From the NCBI GenBank assembly GCA_002495675.1, contig DAGH01000025.1:129489-172711 (forward strand): a stretch of 43,223 nt of DNA, given 5' to 3'. Below, in pieces: positions 8,416-17,391 of this stretch. This stretch comes from Euryarchaeota archaeon UBA182. Lineage in GTDB: Archaea; Thermoplasmatota; Poseidoniia; Poseidoniales; Thalassarchaeaceae. The translations under genes were made by a program, and so were the position numbers. The notes beneath the pieces are model-generated. The model saw only the letters and a list, made by a program, of their open reading frames with translations. It searched no databases and was not told where the DNA came from. Position 1 is the first letter of the stretch, and each line of letters starts with the position of its first letter.

Positions 8416-11400
8416 GTGCGGACTCCGATTGTACTTGCCCTAATCATTATTCTCGCACCGTACGGGAGTTCTACAGAAGGTACCAAGATATACGATCAGT
8501 CAGAGGATTCTATTCTTGGTGATCTCTCACCAGTAGTTCAATCTGCTTTCAAGAGAGCCATGTCCGATGATGCCTATTTTGAAGGTCATCGAGGAGCTTG
8601 GATCCTACTATCGCATAATGGTTTGGAGGTCCTTGAGCAGACGCTTCCAGCCGGTCAATTGACTGAATTAGATTGGATAGAAGGAGCGTATTTGTGGAGC
8701 CCGGATGAAAGAACAACTCAACTGGTGGCACTTGAACTATCAAAGAAATTGGGGGTGGTTGAGGCCTTCATCCCTGATAGCGTAGAGCGTCAAACCCCTC
8801 GCTTTGTTCCGAATGATCCCGCTTATCCAGATCAATGGCACTTGAATAATTCGGGCCAATCCGGAGGAACCATCGGCGAGGACGTGAATATAACCAATAC
8901 ATGGAATAACTTGAATGGGTCAGGAGTGACAATTTCCATTGTCGATGATGGTCTGGATCACAACCATCCTGACATCAGTCCAAATTATGTTCCATCCCTA
9001 TCGTATGATTTCTGCTCTTCGGATACAAACCCTCAACCAGTCGGGAACGACGCCCATGGCACTGCTGCGGGAGGTGTCGCTGGGGCAGTGGGTAACAATG
9101 GCATCGACGTTGTTGGAGCAGGATTTGGAGCGAATTTAGCCGGAAGTAGGCTCATTGCATGCTCATCACCAGACTCGTTGGAGGCCCAGGCGCTATCTTT
9201 CATGTCCCAATCAATAGACATCTACTCAAACTCCTGGGGCCCATCTGACGATGGTGCTACGCTGAGTGGCCCAGGTCCGTTGACACTTGCCGCGATAGAA
9301 GATGGGGTCTACAACGGAAGAGGGGGTCTGGGAAACATCTACACATGGGCTGCTGGCAACGGCCTACAATCTGATGATGATTCCAACGCGGATGGATACA
9401 CCAATAGTAGATTCACAATCGCTGTGACTGCCGTAGATCACAAGGGGGAACAGTCATACTATGCAGAACCAGGGGCCAACATCCTGGTATCTGCTCCTTC
9501 GAATGGGGATGGAGTGGGAATTACAACCACGGATATTGTCGGGTCCCCCGGATACACCAATGGTGACATAACAAATAACTTCGGAGGTACGTCAAGCGCA
9601 ACGCCTCTTGTTTCAGGGGTAATTTCTCTGATTCTGGAAGCTAATCCTAACCTCACATGGAGAGATGTGCAGGAGATACTCGTTCAATCGTCCCGAAAGA
9701 ATGACTTCAACGACCCTTCGTGGATAGTAAACCAAGGCGGACATTGGTTCTCGCACAAGTATGGATTCGGGGTAATAGATGCAGGGTCAGCGACTGATCT
9801 TGCGGTAAATTGGACGATGCTTGCACCTGAGACAAACTTGACCTACGGACCATCAGCTTTACCGATAGCAATTCCAGATACCAATGATTGGATCGTCTCT
9901 GATTTTACAATTACAGAACAGTTGAAAGTTGAAGCAATAGACATTATCGTAGATATCACACATCCAAATCGCGGTGATTTGGAGATAGAAATTGTCTCGC
10001 CGCATGGAACGGTTTCAACGTTGAGGTCCCCCAACGGGGATAATGGCGAGGATATACAAGATTGGAGTTTTGGATCCGTTGTTCATTGGGGCGAGTCTTC
10101 GAATGGCACCTGGAGCCTGAGAATAAGAGACGCTGCCTCTGGTAACTCAGGGATTCTGAACACATGGAGTCTGATCTTACATGGAATAGATACTCAGAGT
10201 GACCATGACGGTGATGGTCTACTCACAATTGATGAAGTTAGCACATATGGGACAGATCCATATGCTTGGGACACCGATAGCGATAGTCTGAGCGATTTAT
10301 CAGAGTTGGAGAACGGTACCGATCCATTGTCGTCCGACACTGACTTCGATGGGCTTCTTGATGGTATTGAGATTTTCATCCACTCTACTGACCCACTGAG
10401 CCCAGATACCGATGGGGATGGGCTATTAGACGGTCAAGAAATCATGATTTACCTGAGTGATCCACTGAGCCCAGACCAGGATTCTGATGGTGATTTCTAC
10501 TATGAATTCGACGATTGTGATGATACTAATGCACTCATAAACCCTGGAAGACCTGAGGTGTTAAATGGTTTAGATGACGATTGTGACATCAATGTAGATG
10601 AGGGATTCAATTTCACTGACAGGGATTTTGACGGCTTGAAAGATTGGAACGAGTTCCATGTTCATCAGACTGATTATCTAAACTCAGATACCGATGGAGA
10701 TGGCCTATCGGATGGAGATGAGGTATTGATTTTCTCCACGGATCCACTCTTTGTCGACCTTGACTCGGATCAAGACGGGAGGTATTGGTTCGAGGATTGC
10801 AACGATGATGACCCACTGATATCTCCCGATGGTGCAGAATTTTTGGACGGGATTGACAATGATTGTGACGACGAGGTGGACGAGGACTTCGTGAATACGG
10901 ATCTAGACCTAGACGGAGTCTTTGATTTCGAGGAATTCAATATCTACCTCACGAATCCAGTAAACCCTGATTCGGACGGAGACGGGCTTTCTGATGGGCA
11001 TGAGATCTCAAATAGCCTGACAGACCCTCTCACCTTTGATTCAGACTCAGACTCAGATGGCTTCTATTGGTTCGAGGATTGTGATGATAGCGATCCTAAC
11101 AGTTCTCCCATCAGCCCAGAGCTACTCGATAAGAAAGACAACGATTGTGATGGATTTGAAGACGAAGATTACATTGACATGGATAGGGATGGCGACGGCC
11201 TCTCGGATTATGATGAGGTTCACCTTCATGATACAATGCCGTTAGATGAAGACACGGATGGCGATCTTCTGTCCGATGGAGATGAGATCAACGAGTTTGG
11301 AAGTGATCCAAGGAAGTATGATCAAGATTCAGATGACGACGGATTCTATTGGTTCGAAGACTGTAATGACGATAATTTTCTCATCAAACCAAGTGGCATT

Positions 11401-12012
11401 GAAACTTGGGACGGCATGGATCAAGATTGTGACGGGAGTATAGACGAGGGCATAGATAGAGTATCAGAGTTGAGCCATACGGTCAATCTCCTATCTTGGG
11501 AGGCCTCCAATGTCACATTCAGACTGGATCCACCAGATTTTCCAGATGGGGTCTTCGCAGTTTCTCAATGGAGAGTCAATGGCGCCAGTATGAACAAAAC
11601 ACAGGACGGGGCCTTGGAATTGGATGTACTGGATTGTGACGATGCAAATCCAAGTACAACTGTCGTGGAACTTTGTGACTCCTCGAGTTCCAATTACATT
11701 CAGTTGGTCTTCGTCGACTCTGGTGTTCAAACTGTCTTAGAGTGGCAGCTTGAGGTGAGGGTTTGGTCTCCGCCAACGACCGTCTTAGAGGATTTCTTGA
11801 ACTTGCTTGGAGAGGTTTCCATGCCTGCACTGGGTGCAGTGATCCTAATTTTCGTTTCATTGGTCTCATCAGCGGTCATTTTCACCAAGAGGAGGAGTGC
11901 CATTCTGAACGAGGCCATTCTCTCTTACGGCGCACCAGAGAAGGGAGTCGGCATACAAGATTCCGCCAATAGGAGCGTGCCAGCAGCACCCGACTTCAAT
12001 AATCAGAAATGA
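8416..12012 (+). CDS. Secreted kexin-like subtilase with P domain and four 94-residue MopE/TSP3-type repeats
   Basis: Exported serine protease of family S8. GTG 8416 is preceded by GAGG at 5-base spacing and gives a clean signal peptide (RTPIVLALIIILAPYGSS). A propeptide-like region of about 100 residues follows. The catalytic set is complete: Asp177 in SIVDDGLDHNHPDI, His214 in NDAHGTAAGG, oxyanion Asn272 in YSNSWGP and Ser393 in GGTSSATPLVSG. The DDG form and the following P/Homo-B domain (DITHPNRGDLEIEIVSPHGT to the SLILHG end) are features of kexin/furin-like convertases. From about residue 594 come Asp-rich TSP3-like repeats (DTDGDGLLDG) alternating with MopE-like DCDD...DNDCD units; their first cysteines fall at 701, 795, 889 and 983, exactly 94 residues apart. 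A transmembrane helix near the C-terminus with KRR stop-transfer anchors it to the cell. Substrate unknown. Confidence 0.93.
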   Translation: MRTPIVLALIIILAPYGSSTEGTKIYDQSEDSILGDLSPVVQSAFKRAMSDDAYFEGHRGAWILLSHNGLEVLEQTLPAGQLTELDWIEGAYLWSPDERTTQLVALELSKKLGVVEAFIPDSVERQTPRFVPNDPAYPDQWHLNNSGQSGGTIGEDVNITNTWNNLNGSGVTISIVDDGLDHNHPDISPNYVPSLSYDFCSSDTNPQPVGNDAHGTAAGGVAGAVGNNGIDVVGAGFGANLAGSRLIACSSPDSLEAQALSFMSQSIDIYSNSWGPSDDGATLSGPGPLTLAAIEDGVYNGRGGLGNIYTWAAGNGLQSDDDSNADGYTNSRFTIAVTAVDHKGEQSYYAEPGANILVSAPSNGDGVGITTTDIVGSPGYTNGDITNNFGGTSSATPLVSGVISLILEANPNLTWRDVQEILVQSSRKNDFNDPSWIVNQGGHWFSHKYGFGVIDAGSATDLAVNWTMLAPETNLTYGPSALPIAIPDTNDWIVSDFTITEQLKVEAIDIIVDITHPNRGDLEIEIVSPHGTVSTLRSPNGDNGEDIQDWSFGSVVHWGESSNGTWSLRIRDAASGNSGILNTWSLILHGIDTQSDHDGDGLLTIDEVSTYGTDPYAWDTDSDSLSDLSELENGTDPLSSDTDFDGLLDGIEIFIHSTDPLSPDTDGDGLLDGQEIMIYLSDPLSPDQDSDGDFYYEFDDCDDTNALINPGRPEVLNGLDDDCDINVDEGFNFTDRDFDGLKDWNEFHVHQTDYLNSDTDGDGLSDGDEVLIFSTDPLFVDLDSDQDGRYWFEDCNDDDPLISPDGAEFLDGIDNDCDDEVDEDFVNTDLDLDGVFDFEEFNIYLTNPVNPDSDGDGLSDGHEISNSLTDPLTFDSDSDSDGFYWFEDCDDSDPNSSPISPELLDKKDNDCDGFEDEDYIDMDRDGDGLSDYDEVHLHDTMPLDEDTDGDLLSDGDEINEFGSDPRKYDQDSDDDGFYWFEDCNDDNFLIKPSGIETWDGMDQDCDGSIDEGIDRVSELSHTVNLLSWEASNVTFRLDPPDFPDGVFAVSQWRVNGASMNKTQDGALELDVLDCDDANPSTTVVELCDSSSSNYIQLVFVDSGVQTVLEWQLEVRVWSPPTTVLEDFLNLLGEVSMPALGAVILIFVSLVSSAVIFTKRRSAILNEAILSYGAPEKGVGIQDSANRSVPAAPDFNNQK

Positions 12013-12014
12013 CC

Positions 12015-13352
12015 TCAATCATCCTCTTCCTCTAACATCGAGTCGTCAACGCTAGCCCAACCATCTGGAGATTTTACATCGACCGTTTGGACGTCTATGT
12101 CCTCGGTTTCCTCCTCTCTCCAGATTGGATCCTCTAGGATTCCGCTGAGCATCAACACATCGTCCTCGTCAAGCCTGCTTTTTATCGTTGAAAGGCCCTT
12201 TTTCAATGGCAACAAGTGTCCAATCGGCGTCCCTGCAGTGACGAAGGGGTGCGTGGCCATCCCGATGAGTAGGCCTCGGCTGGGAGCCCTTATCTCCACA
12301 GACTGCCTAGCATGCTCCGGATCGGTGACCGTAGCGACAACCTCATCAGATTCAATCAGAGAGCCCACAGGCGCGAGCACATCCAACAGGCCCCCATGAT
12401 CGGATCTTATCCAAACGGATCCGGAAGCAAGTAGGCGGAATCTTGGGCTACTCGGATAGCCGGGAATCATTCGCAATGACCTCAAGACGTTCAATATGCC
12501 GTAAGTCGCAATTTGCACGGCATCTGAGTCTATCGAATTAGCACCACCTCCTTCAAAGGTGACGCACCCTATCTCATACTCATTTGAGACCCTTCTAAGT
12601 GAACCTCGCGGCCCCAAGCCGTCGAGCAAGACCTCGGTGCCAAACGACCTTGCTAGCATGCTACTCTTAGGATGTGCCAGATTTGCCCTAATGTGAGGGA
12701 GATTTGTCCTGCCGCTCGCTGCGGAGTGTAGATCTATGATATAATCACTCGATTTTATTATCTTGTTCCATATTCTTCTAGCGATTCTCTGAGTAGTATT
12801 TCCTCCAGATTTACCCGGGAAATACCTATTCAGGTCTCTGCCGTCGGGGGTGTAACGGGTTCTGGTTCTGTATCCTGGAAGGTTAACTATCGGCACTATC
12901 CTCAAAGTTCCAGACATCGTGTTGACATCAATTGCTCTTTGATCCCCAAGTATCTGACTTGACTGTAGGAAAGTCAGAGCTTGGGGGCCGACGAGCTCAT
13001 TTCCATGAATAGCGCCAAGTAATGTGACTACCGGACCTGGTCTGACCCCATGAACCACAGTGATGGGGATAGGCCATGACTCACCGATCTCCGAGTCAAT
13101 GAGGTTGAATGGGACTGTCCTGACCTCTCCTGGCTTCACACTCCTCCTCTCAATCTTGTGTTTTCCTTGACCGGATTGCCTTGACCATTTCTCTGGCGTT
13201 GAAGTTTCTTCTTGTCCGGAGTCTTCTATCTCCTGACGCCTGCGCTTCGGGATTTGATTGACAACCTTCAGGGGAGACCTACGTCTCTTTGATGGTCTCC
13301 TGACTCCCTTTCCGGGCATATTGGTTTCTGCAGGGTCGGCCAACGTACTCAC
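12015..13352 (-). CDS. Succinylglutamate desuccinylase/aspartoacylase family zinc hydrolase
   Basis: Zinc carboxypeptidase-fold amidohydrolase (AstE/AspA family, M14-like). Metal ligands are visible as GAIHGNE (His and Glu) and IIDLHSA (His); DGRDLNRYFPG supplies the usual substrate Arg/Asn block, and VTFEGGG carries the catalytic Glu. A C-terminal beta-barrel-like part (SVWIRSDHGGLLD to GTPIGHLLPL) follows. Two extensions are unusual: about 75 Arg/Lys-rich N-terminal residues (for example RRPSKRRRS and PKRRRQ) and an acidic C-terminal tail ending DDSMLEEEDD. The listed start is GTG; ATG 13319 (MPGKGVRR) also works and keeps most of the basic region. No signal peptide is seen, so it is likely cytoplasmic. 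Some members act with RimK-type ligases, but none is nearby, so the substrate is open. Confidence 0.88.
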   Translation of the reverse strand: MSTLADPAETNMPGKGVRRPSKRRRSPLKVVNQIPKRRRQEIEDSGQEETSTPEKWSRQSGQGKHKIERRSVKPGEVRTVPFNLIDSEIGESWPIPITVVHGVRPGPVVTLLGAIHGNELVGPQALTFLQSSQILGDQRAIDVNTMSGTLRIVPIVNLPGYRTRTRYTPDGRDLNRYFPGKSGGNTTQRIARRIWNKIIKSSDYIIDLHSAASGRTNLPHIRANLAHPKSSMLARSFGTEVLLDGLGPRGSLRRVSNEYEIGCVTFEGGGANSIDSDAVQIATYGILNVLRSLRMIPGYPSSPRFRLLASGSVWIRSDHGGLLDVLAPVGSLIESDEVVATVTDPEHARQSVEIRAPSRGLLIGMATHPFVTAGTPIGHLLPLKKGLSTIKSRLDEDDVLMLSGILEDPIWREEETEDIDVQTVDVKSPDGWASVDDSMLEEEDD

Positions 13353-13432
13353 GAAGGAGGGGTATCAGATAAGTGACACTGATGTTTCGATACTTCCAAA
13401 ATGATTGAATCCGAAGTTTGTCCTGCACGAAC

Positions 13433-13915
13433 ATGGACAATTACTTGAAAGAGTCAATTCAAGAAAAATATGCCAAAGAAAGTATCTGTTTTGGTTGCGG
13501 GCCATCAAACGATGAGGGGTTGAAAATCCGCTCTTTCAGGTCAGAAAATGGGCTGATTATGGAATTCACCCCTTTGGAGAAACATCAGGCATTTCCAGGC
13601 ATGATCAATGGCGGAATCATTGGTACGATATTAGATTGCCATGGCAATTGGGCTGCAGCCATCTCAATCATGGATAGGGATGGGCTTCAGGAACCCCCAT
13701 GTACCGTGACTGCTAGTTATTCTGTGGCCCTCAAAAGACCCACACCGTTCGGGCCCAAGATGATAGTTCATGCATGGGCGGAGAATCCATCAGAATGGAA
13801 TGATAGAATAAGGATCAAAATGAGAATGGAATGTGGTGGAAAAATTTGCGCTGAAGGCGAGGGCTTGTTTGTCGCAGTCAAGGATGGCCACCCTGCATAC
13901 CACCGATGGTCTTGA
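13433..13915 (+). CDS. PaaI/YbgC-like hotdog-fold thioesterase
   Basis: Single hotdog domain, about 160 residues, of the acyl-CoA thioesterase superfamily. The N-terminal CFGCGPSNDEGLKI element (two Cys) is typical of a PaaI-like subgroup. The catalytic helix is read in HQAFPGMINGGIIGTILDCHGNWAA, where the family HGG is NGG here and the acid position is Asp in LDCH. The central strand TASYSVALKRPTPFG and the MRMECGGKICAEGEGLFV strands complete the fold. ATG 13433 is chosen over an upstream TTG (13418). It is divergent from the aspartoacylase-family gene and about 48 bases before Hel308. The acyl substrate cannot be inferred. Confidence 0.87.
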   Translation: MDNYLKESIQEKYAKESICFGCGPSNDEGLKIRSFRSENGLIMEFTPLEKHQAFPGMINGGIIGTILDCHGNWAAAISIMDRDGLQEPPCTVTASYSVALKRPTPFGPKMIVHAWAENPSEWNDRIRIKMRMECGGKICAEGEGLFVAVKDGHPAYHRWS

Positions 13916-13962
13916 CCCTGCTGGTAAACGTCATCCTTTAGCGCCCTGACTTCGAGAGTGTT

Positions 13963-16494
13963 ATGATGGCAAGTCATGGGAAAGCCGGTCCTGGGTCCTT
14001 TGGGCTGGAAGCTAATTTGGAAAATGCCATCAGGAATGTACTGAATATCACTGAATTTTATCCTCCCCAGGCAGAGGGGATAGAAAATGGTCTCACAGGG
14101 GGTAATCTGATGCTCTCTATTCCGACGGCAAGCGGAAAGTCGGCTGTCGCATATGTCTGTATGCTACAGAAAATTCTGAATAATAAGGGATCAAAGGGGA
14201 TATACGTCGTCCCATTGAAGGCTTTAGCAAAAGAAAAGTTCGTTGAGATAAGCGCGCTAAGTGAGGAGTTGAATTTGAAATCAAGTCTTGCGGTGGGCGA
14301 TAGAGGCAGCGAGGTTGGGTCTCTACAGGATTGGGACATACTTGTGTGCACTAGCGAGCGGCTAGACTCTCTAATCAGATCCAAGCAAGACTTCCTTGAT
14401 ACAGTTGGCTGCTTAGTCATCGACGAGTTCCACTTGATAGATGATCATGGGAGAGGTCCAACTCTGGAAATAATCATCTCTCGAGCGAGACATGAGAACC
14501 CAAATTGTCAGATAATTGCCCTATCTGCCACGGTTGGAAATGCAAACAAGGTCGCAGAGTGGCTTGATGCCAAATTGGTCACATCTGAATGGAGGCCAGT
14601 GGAACTTAGGTCGGGGACCTTTTCGGATCTGATCCTAAAGATACACCGGGTTGACAGTAAAAACCCAGTTCAACTGCCGAACCCAAGGTCAGTTACGGGT
14701 AATCCAAATCATGGGCTTCGCGCACTGATTTCTGATACCCTAGAGGAGAATGGCCAAGCATTGGTTTTCGTCAACTCAAGAGCATCGGCTCAAAAAGAAG
14801 CCCGAGAGCTGTCCAAGCATCTGATTCGTGAATCAAACAAAGAAGGAAGAGCTAGTGCAGACAAAATCTCTCTCTGGAATGAGGTATCCACCAAACTTGT
14901 GGGGGCTGATGAAAACACGAGTATGGGGAAGGCACTGTCTGAGTGTGTTGCTGGAGGAGTGGGATTCCACCATGCAGGACTCTCTCCCCGGCAGAGAGAC
15001 ATTGTTGAGGAGGCTTTCAAAGAAGGGGTTCTGGTGGCCTTGGTTGCAACCCCCACGCTAGCCCAAGGGGTGAATCTCCCCTCGAGAAGGGTCATTGTTC
15101 GTGATCACAGAAGATGGAATTCAACCGCCGGAGGATCCCTGCCAATCCGAGCCATGGAGATCAGACAGATGATAGGCAGGGCAGGAAGGCCCGGTTATGA
15201 CCCTCATGGTGAGGGCATAGTCATTGCAAAGAACCCCAAGGAAGAGCAATTCATCGTCGACCGATACATCCTTGGAACCGTGGAACCAGTGACATCTAGA
15301 TTAGCCACAATTCAATCATCGGGGGCAAGAGATGACCCCGCGCTATTAACACACATATTGGCCTTGATAGCCACTGGAGGAATAAGTAATAGATATTTAT
15401 TGAGCGAGTTTTTGTCAAAGACCTTTCTTGCAAGCACCATACCCAAAGAAGGCCTAGAAGAAAGGATTGACAGATCAATAGCCTGGCTTGTCGAAAACGA
15501 AATGATCACTCGAACAGGGGAAGATGAAAATCTTGCTGAAAGGATTTCTAAGTCAGTTCAAGACGAGGACGAGGTTGACCTCTGGGATGATGATGTGCCC
15601 AATTGGGCCATGGCAGCAAGGGGGATTGTGGACCTTGAGAAGGTATCAGATCCGATGGATTACAGAAAGGGCTTGTCGAATAGAAAGGGGCCTGCAATCT
15701 TTGGTTTCAGCCGAGCTAGCTCAATTGAAAAAAGCCAGTTTGAAACTGTGGAGGCATTGACTATGACATACTCTGCGACGATGCTTGGGAGGTCAGTGGC
15801 AAGGCTCTACCTCAGTCCGTTGTCTGGAAGGACATTGTACGATGGTCTAATTCGTGCGAGTCAGATATTGAATGGGATTGATGCAGTTGGCCAGATTTCT
15901 CCATTTTCCTTGGTTCACCTTATGTCCTCAACAGCAGACTTCCAGAAATTTTGGGTCAAAGGCAGCGAAATAGATCAGATGGAGGTGGCATCAATCGCAC
16001 ATGAAAGAGAGAAGCTGTTGCCACCAGATCCTCTGGATGAGTTAGAGTGTGTTAAATCAACGCTAATATTGATGGATTGGATGGAGGAGGCAAAAATGGC
16101 AGATTTAGAAAGTAGGTGGGGTGTCCAACCTGGCGATTTACGATCGAGAGTGGAGGCCGCTGAATGGCTTCTAAGGGCCTCCATCAGAATATTATCCGAT
16201 TCGGAACACGAGTCTCTCAGCGATGTGACAGTTGCCCCCCCATTGTTGGAAATCCTCAAGGAGACTAGGACCAGGTTACAACACGGTTGCAAACCAGACA
16301 TAATCCCTTTGGTCGGGATCAGGGGAGTAGGCCGAAGCAGGGCAAGAGACTTAGTCAATAGATTGTCAGTGGAGTCAGTAAGGGACGTGGCCTCAATGAC
16401 CGACAACGACGTGGAGAAATTGGGTGGATTGCAAGGGTGGAGCACGACACTAGCCTCAAACATCAGAAAAGAAGCTGGTAGGATTGTGAAGTAG
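13963..16494 (+). CDS. Hel308/HelQ-type Ski2-family DNA helicase
   Basis: ATP-dependent 3'-5' DNA helicase acting at stalled forks. Motifs in order: Q-motif region EFYPPQAEGI, Walker A PTASGKSA (about residues 54-61), motif II VIDEFHLID (154-157, DEFH where most Hel308 have DEIH or DEVH), motif III ALSATVGN, motif IV VFVNSRASA, GVGFHHAGLSPRQRD, motif V ATPTLAQGVNLPSRRVI and motif VI QMIGRAGRPGYDPHG. A winged-helix and ratchet region follow, then a C-terminal helix-hairpin-helix IIPLVGIRGVGRSRARDLV. An acidic insert (QDEDEVDLWDDD) lies near residue 530. The length, 843, is somewhat above the usual 700-750. It is followed 43 bases later by cgi121, a neighbour pair I recall from other euryarchaea. 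Confidence 0.94.
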   Translation: MMASHGKAGPGSFGLEANLENAIRNVLNITEFYPPQAEGIENGLTGGNLMLSIPTASGKSAVAYVCMLQKILNNKGSKGIYVVPLKALAKEKFVEISALSEELNLKSSLAVGDRGSEVGSLQDWDILVCTSERLDSLIRSKQDFLDTVGCLVIDEFHLIDDHGRGPTLEIIISRARHENPNCQIIALSATVGNANKVAEWLDAKLVTSEWRPVELRSGTFSDLILKIHRVDSKNPVQLPNPRSVTGNPNHGLRALISDTLEENGQALVFVNSRASAQKEARELSKHLIRESNKEGRASADKISLWNEVSTKLVGADENTSMGKALSECVAGGVGFHHAGLSPRQRDIVEEAFKEGVLVALVATPTLAQGVNLPSRRVIVRDHRRWNSTAGGSLPIRAMEIRQMIGRAGRPGYDPHGEGIVIAKNPKEEQFIVDRYILGTVEPVTSRLATIQSSGARDDPALLTHILALIATGGISNRYLLSEFLSKTFLASTIPKEGLEERIDRSIAWLVENEMITRTGEDENLAERISKSVQDEDEVDLWDDDVPNWAMAARGIVDLEKVSDPMDYRKGLSNRKGPAIFGFSRASSIEKSQFETVEALTMTYSATMLGRSVARLYLSPLSGRTLYDGLIRASQILNGIDAVGQISPFSLVHLMSSTADFQKFWVKGSEIDQMEVASIAHEREKLLPPDPLDELECVKSTLILMDWMEEAKMADLESRWGVQPGDLRSRVEAAEWLLRASIRILSDSEHESLSDVTVAPPLLEILKETRTRLQHGCKPDIIPLVGIRGVGRSRARDLVNRLSVESVRDVASMTDNDVEKLGGLQGWSTTLASNIRKEAGRIVK

Positions 16495-16537
16495 AGGGCT
16501 GGAAAGGGTTGATTATCACCTCATTTGTCTTAGAACC

Positions 16538-17095
16538 ATGGAAGAACCATTTCCATGGTTCCCGATTTGGGGATACGAACACGATCCAACAGAATCTGTC
16601 GAAGAGATCCTTGCTAAATTCATAGAGACTAGACCGAGCGATCGTTGGGGGCTCATACGAGACGGCGTGATCGCAAGTGATCGCCATGCATGGGCGGCAT
16701 GGAGCATGTTGCGGAGACTGGAGTTTCGAGGGGACTGTATTGCTCGTAATCCAGACACTGAATTTCTCAGGATAATATCGGGTACCGGACAGATTGCTGA
16801 GGCCATCAAAAGATCTGGTTTGTCCGGTGGTGAAAAAAAAGCTTGGCTTTTCTTTCTACCCGTGGACGGTACTGGGTCTCCACTCAGCGGGGAGGGCGTC
16901 TCAACGGAATTTTACAATGAGCATTCGGATAGAGCCAATCACTTGATTGCAAGTATCGGAGGGGAGCTGCTACCCAACAGGCCCGTTCCGTCACGATCTG
17001 GTCTGCATAAAATCCGAATGACAGAATATGATGGGGGGTACTTGGGTCTCGAGGAAGCGTTTCTGCTTCATCTTTCAAACTCGATAATTAATTGA
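16538..17095 (+). CDS. KEOPS complex subunit Cgi121
   Basis: Small tRNA-binding subunit of KEOPS, which makes the universal N6-threonylcarbamoyladenosine at position 37 of ANN-decoding tRNAs. The recognisable block is TEFLRIISGTGQIAEAIKRSG, matching the family E-x-L-x-x-x-x-G-x-x-Q-I-x-x-A-I motif, preceded by ASDRHAWAAWSMLRRLEFRG, the helix with the conserved His-Ala, and followed by AWLFFLP. At 185 residues it is slightly longer than typical (150-170), with an aromatic N-terminus (PFPWFPIWGYE). The other KEOPS subunits (Kae1, Bud32, Pcc1) are absent from this window. It lies directly after Hel308 on the same strand. Confidence 0.85.
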   Translation: MEEPFPWFPIWGYEHDPTESVEEILAKFIETRPSDRWGLIRDGVIASDRHAWAAWSMLRRLEFRGDCIARNPDTEFLRIISGTGQIAEAIKRSGLSGGEKKAWLFFLPVDGTGSPLSGEGVSTEFYNEHSDRANHLIASIGGELLPNRPVPSRSGLHKIRMTEYDGGYLGLEEAFLLHLSNSIIN

Positions 17096-17109
17096 ATCAG
17101 ACAATCTGA

Positions 17110-17131
17110 TAGGTGAGCTCCTCTTGGGGTG
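17110..17131 (+). promoter_or_regulatory. Strong Shine-Dalgarno before the zinc-finger gene
   Basis: The sequence GGGGTGATCA immediately precedes ATG 17136 (the GGGGTGATC itself is at about 17126-17134). It fits the archaeal 16S 3'-end complement GGAGGTGATC nearly perfectly with normal spacing. Few genes in the window carry such a site, so it decides this start and suggests efficient translation. Confidence 0.6.
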
Positions 17132-17135
17132 ATCA

Positions 17136-17381
17136 ATGTCGAGATTCTACGGGTACGGTGTTTGCTCTGTTTGCGAGGTAGGTTGCACAAAAGGCAACTA
17201 CATCGATCACTCTGGCAAAAGGTACTGCTCGGCTTGTTGGATTGAGAAAGAGAATCCTGATCACCCAGACCTGCAGAAATTAAAGAGTGAGGTCAAGGAA
17301 GCCGCTGAAAAATGGAAGCGTCAAAAGTACGTGAAGGAGGATGGGCCACTACCGATAGGCCCATACTCACATAGAAACTAG
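17136..17381 (+). CDS. Small zinc-finger (treble-clef-like) protein, unknown function
   Basis: An 81-residue protein not recognised as a named family. The N-terminal half has five cysteines: C10-x-x-C13, C17, and C31-x-x-C34, with a His at 25. The pattern CxxC-x(17)-CxxC is what a zinc ribbon or treble clef needs. The second half is a charged helix (LKSEVKEAAEKWKRQKYVKE) and a short Pro/Gly tail (PLPIGPYSHR). It has a strong ribosome binding site and lies between cgi121 and an M3 peptidase that starts 10 bases later, so it is likely co-transcribed with both. Nucleic-acid or protein binding is possible, with no direct evidence. Confidence 0.8.
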   Translation: MSRFYGYGVCSVCEVGCTKGNYIDHSGKRYCSACWIEKENPDHPDLQKLKSEVKEAAEKWKRQKYVKEDGPLPIGPYSHRN

Positions 17382-17391
17382 AGGGATCCAT

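Noticed and set aside
10200..11460. DNA-level tandem repeat that might be a satellite or CRISPR-like array
   Set aside because: Repeats are in frame within one long coding sequence, units are 282 bases with no spacers, and similarity is stronger in protein than in DNA.
16511..16521. GATTATCACCTC just before cgi121 as a ribosome binding site
   Set aside because: It resembles the 16S 3' end itself, not its complement, so it cannot act as a Shine-Dalgarno.
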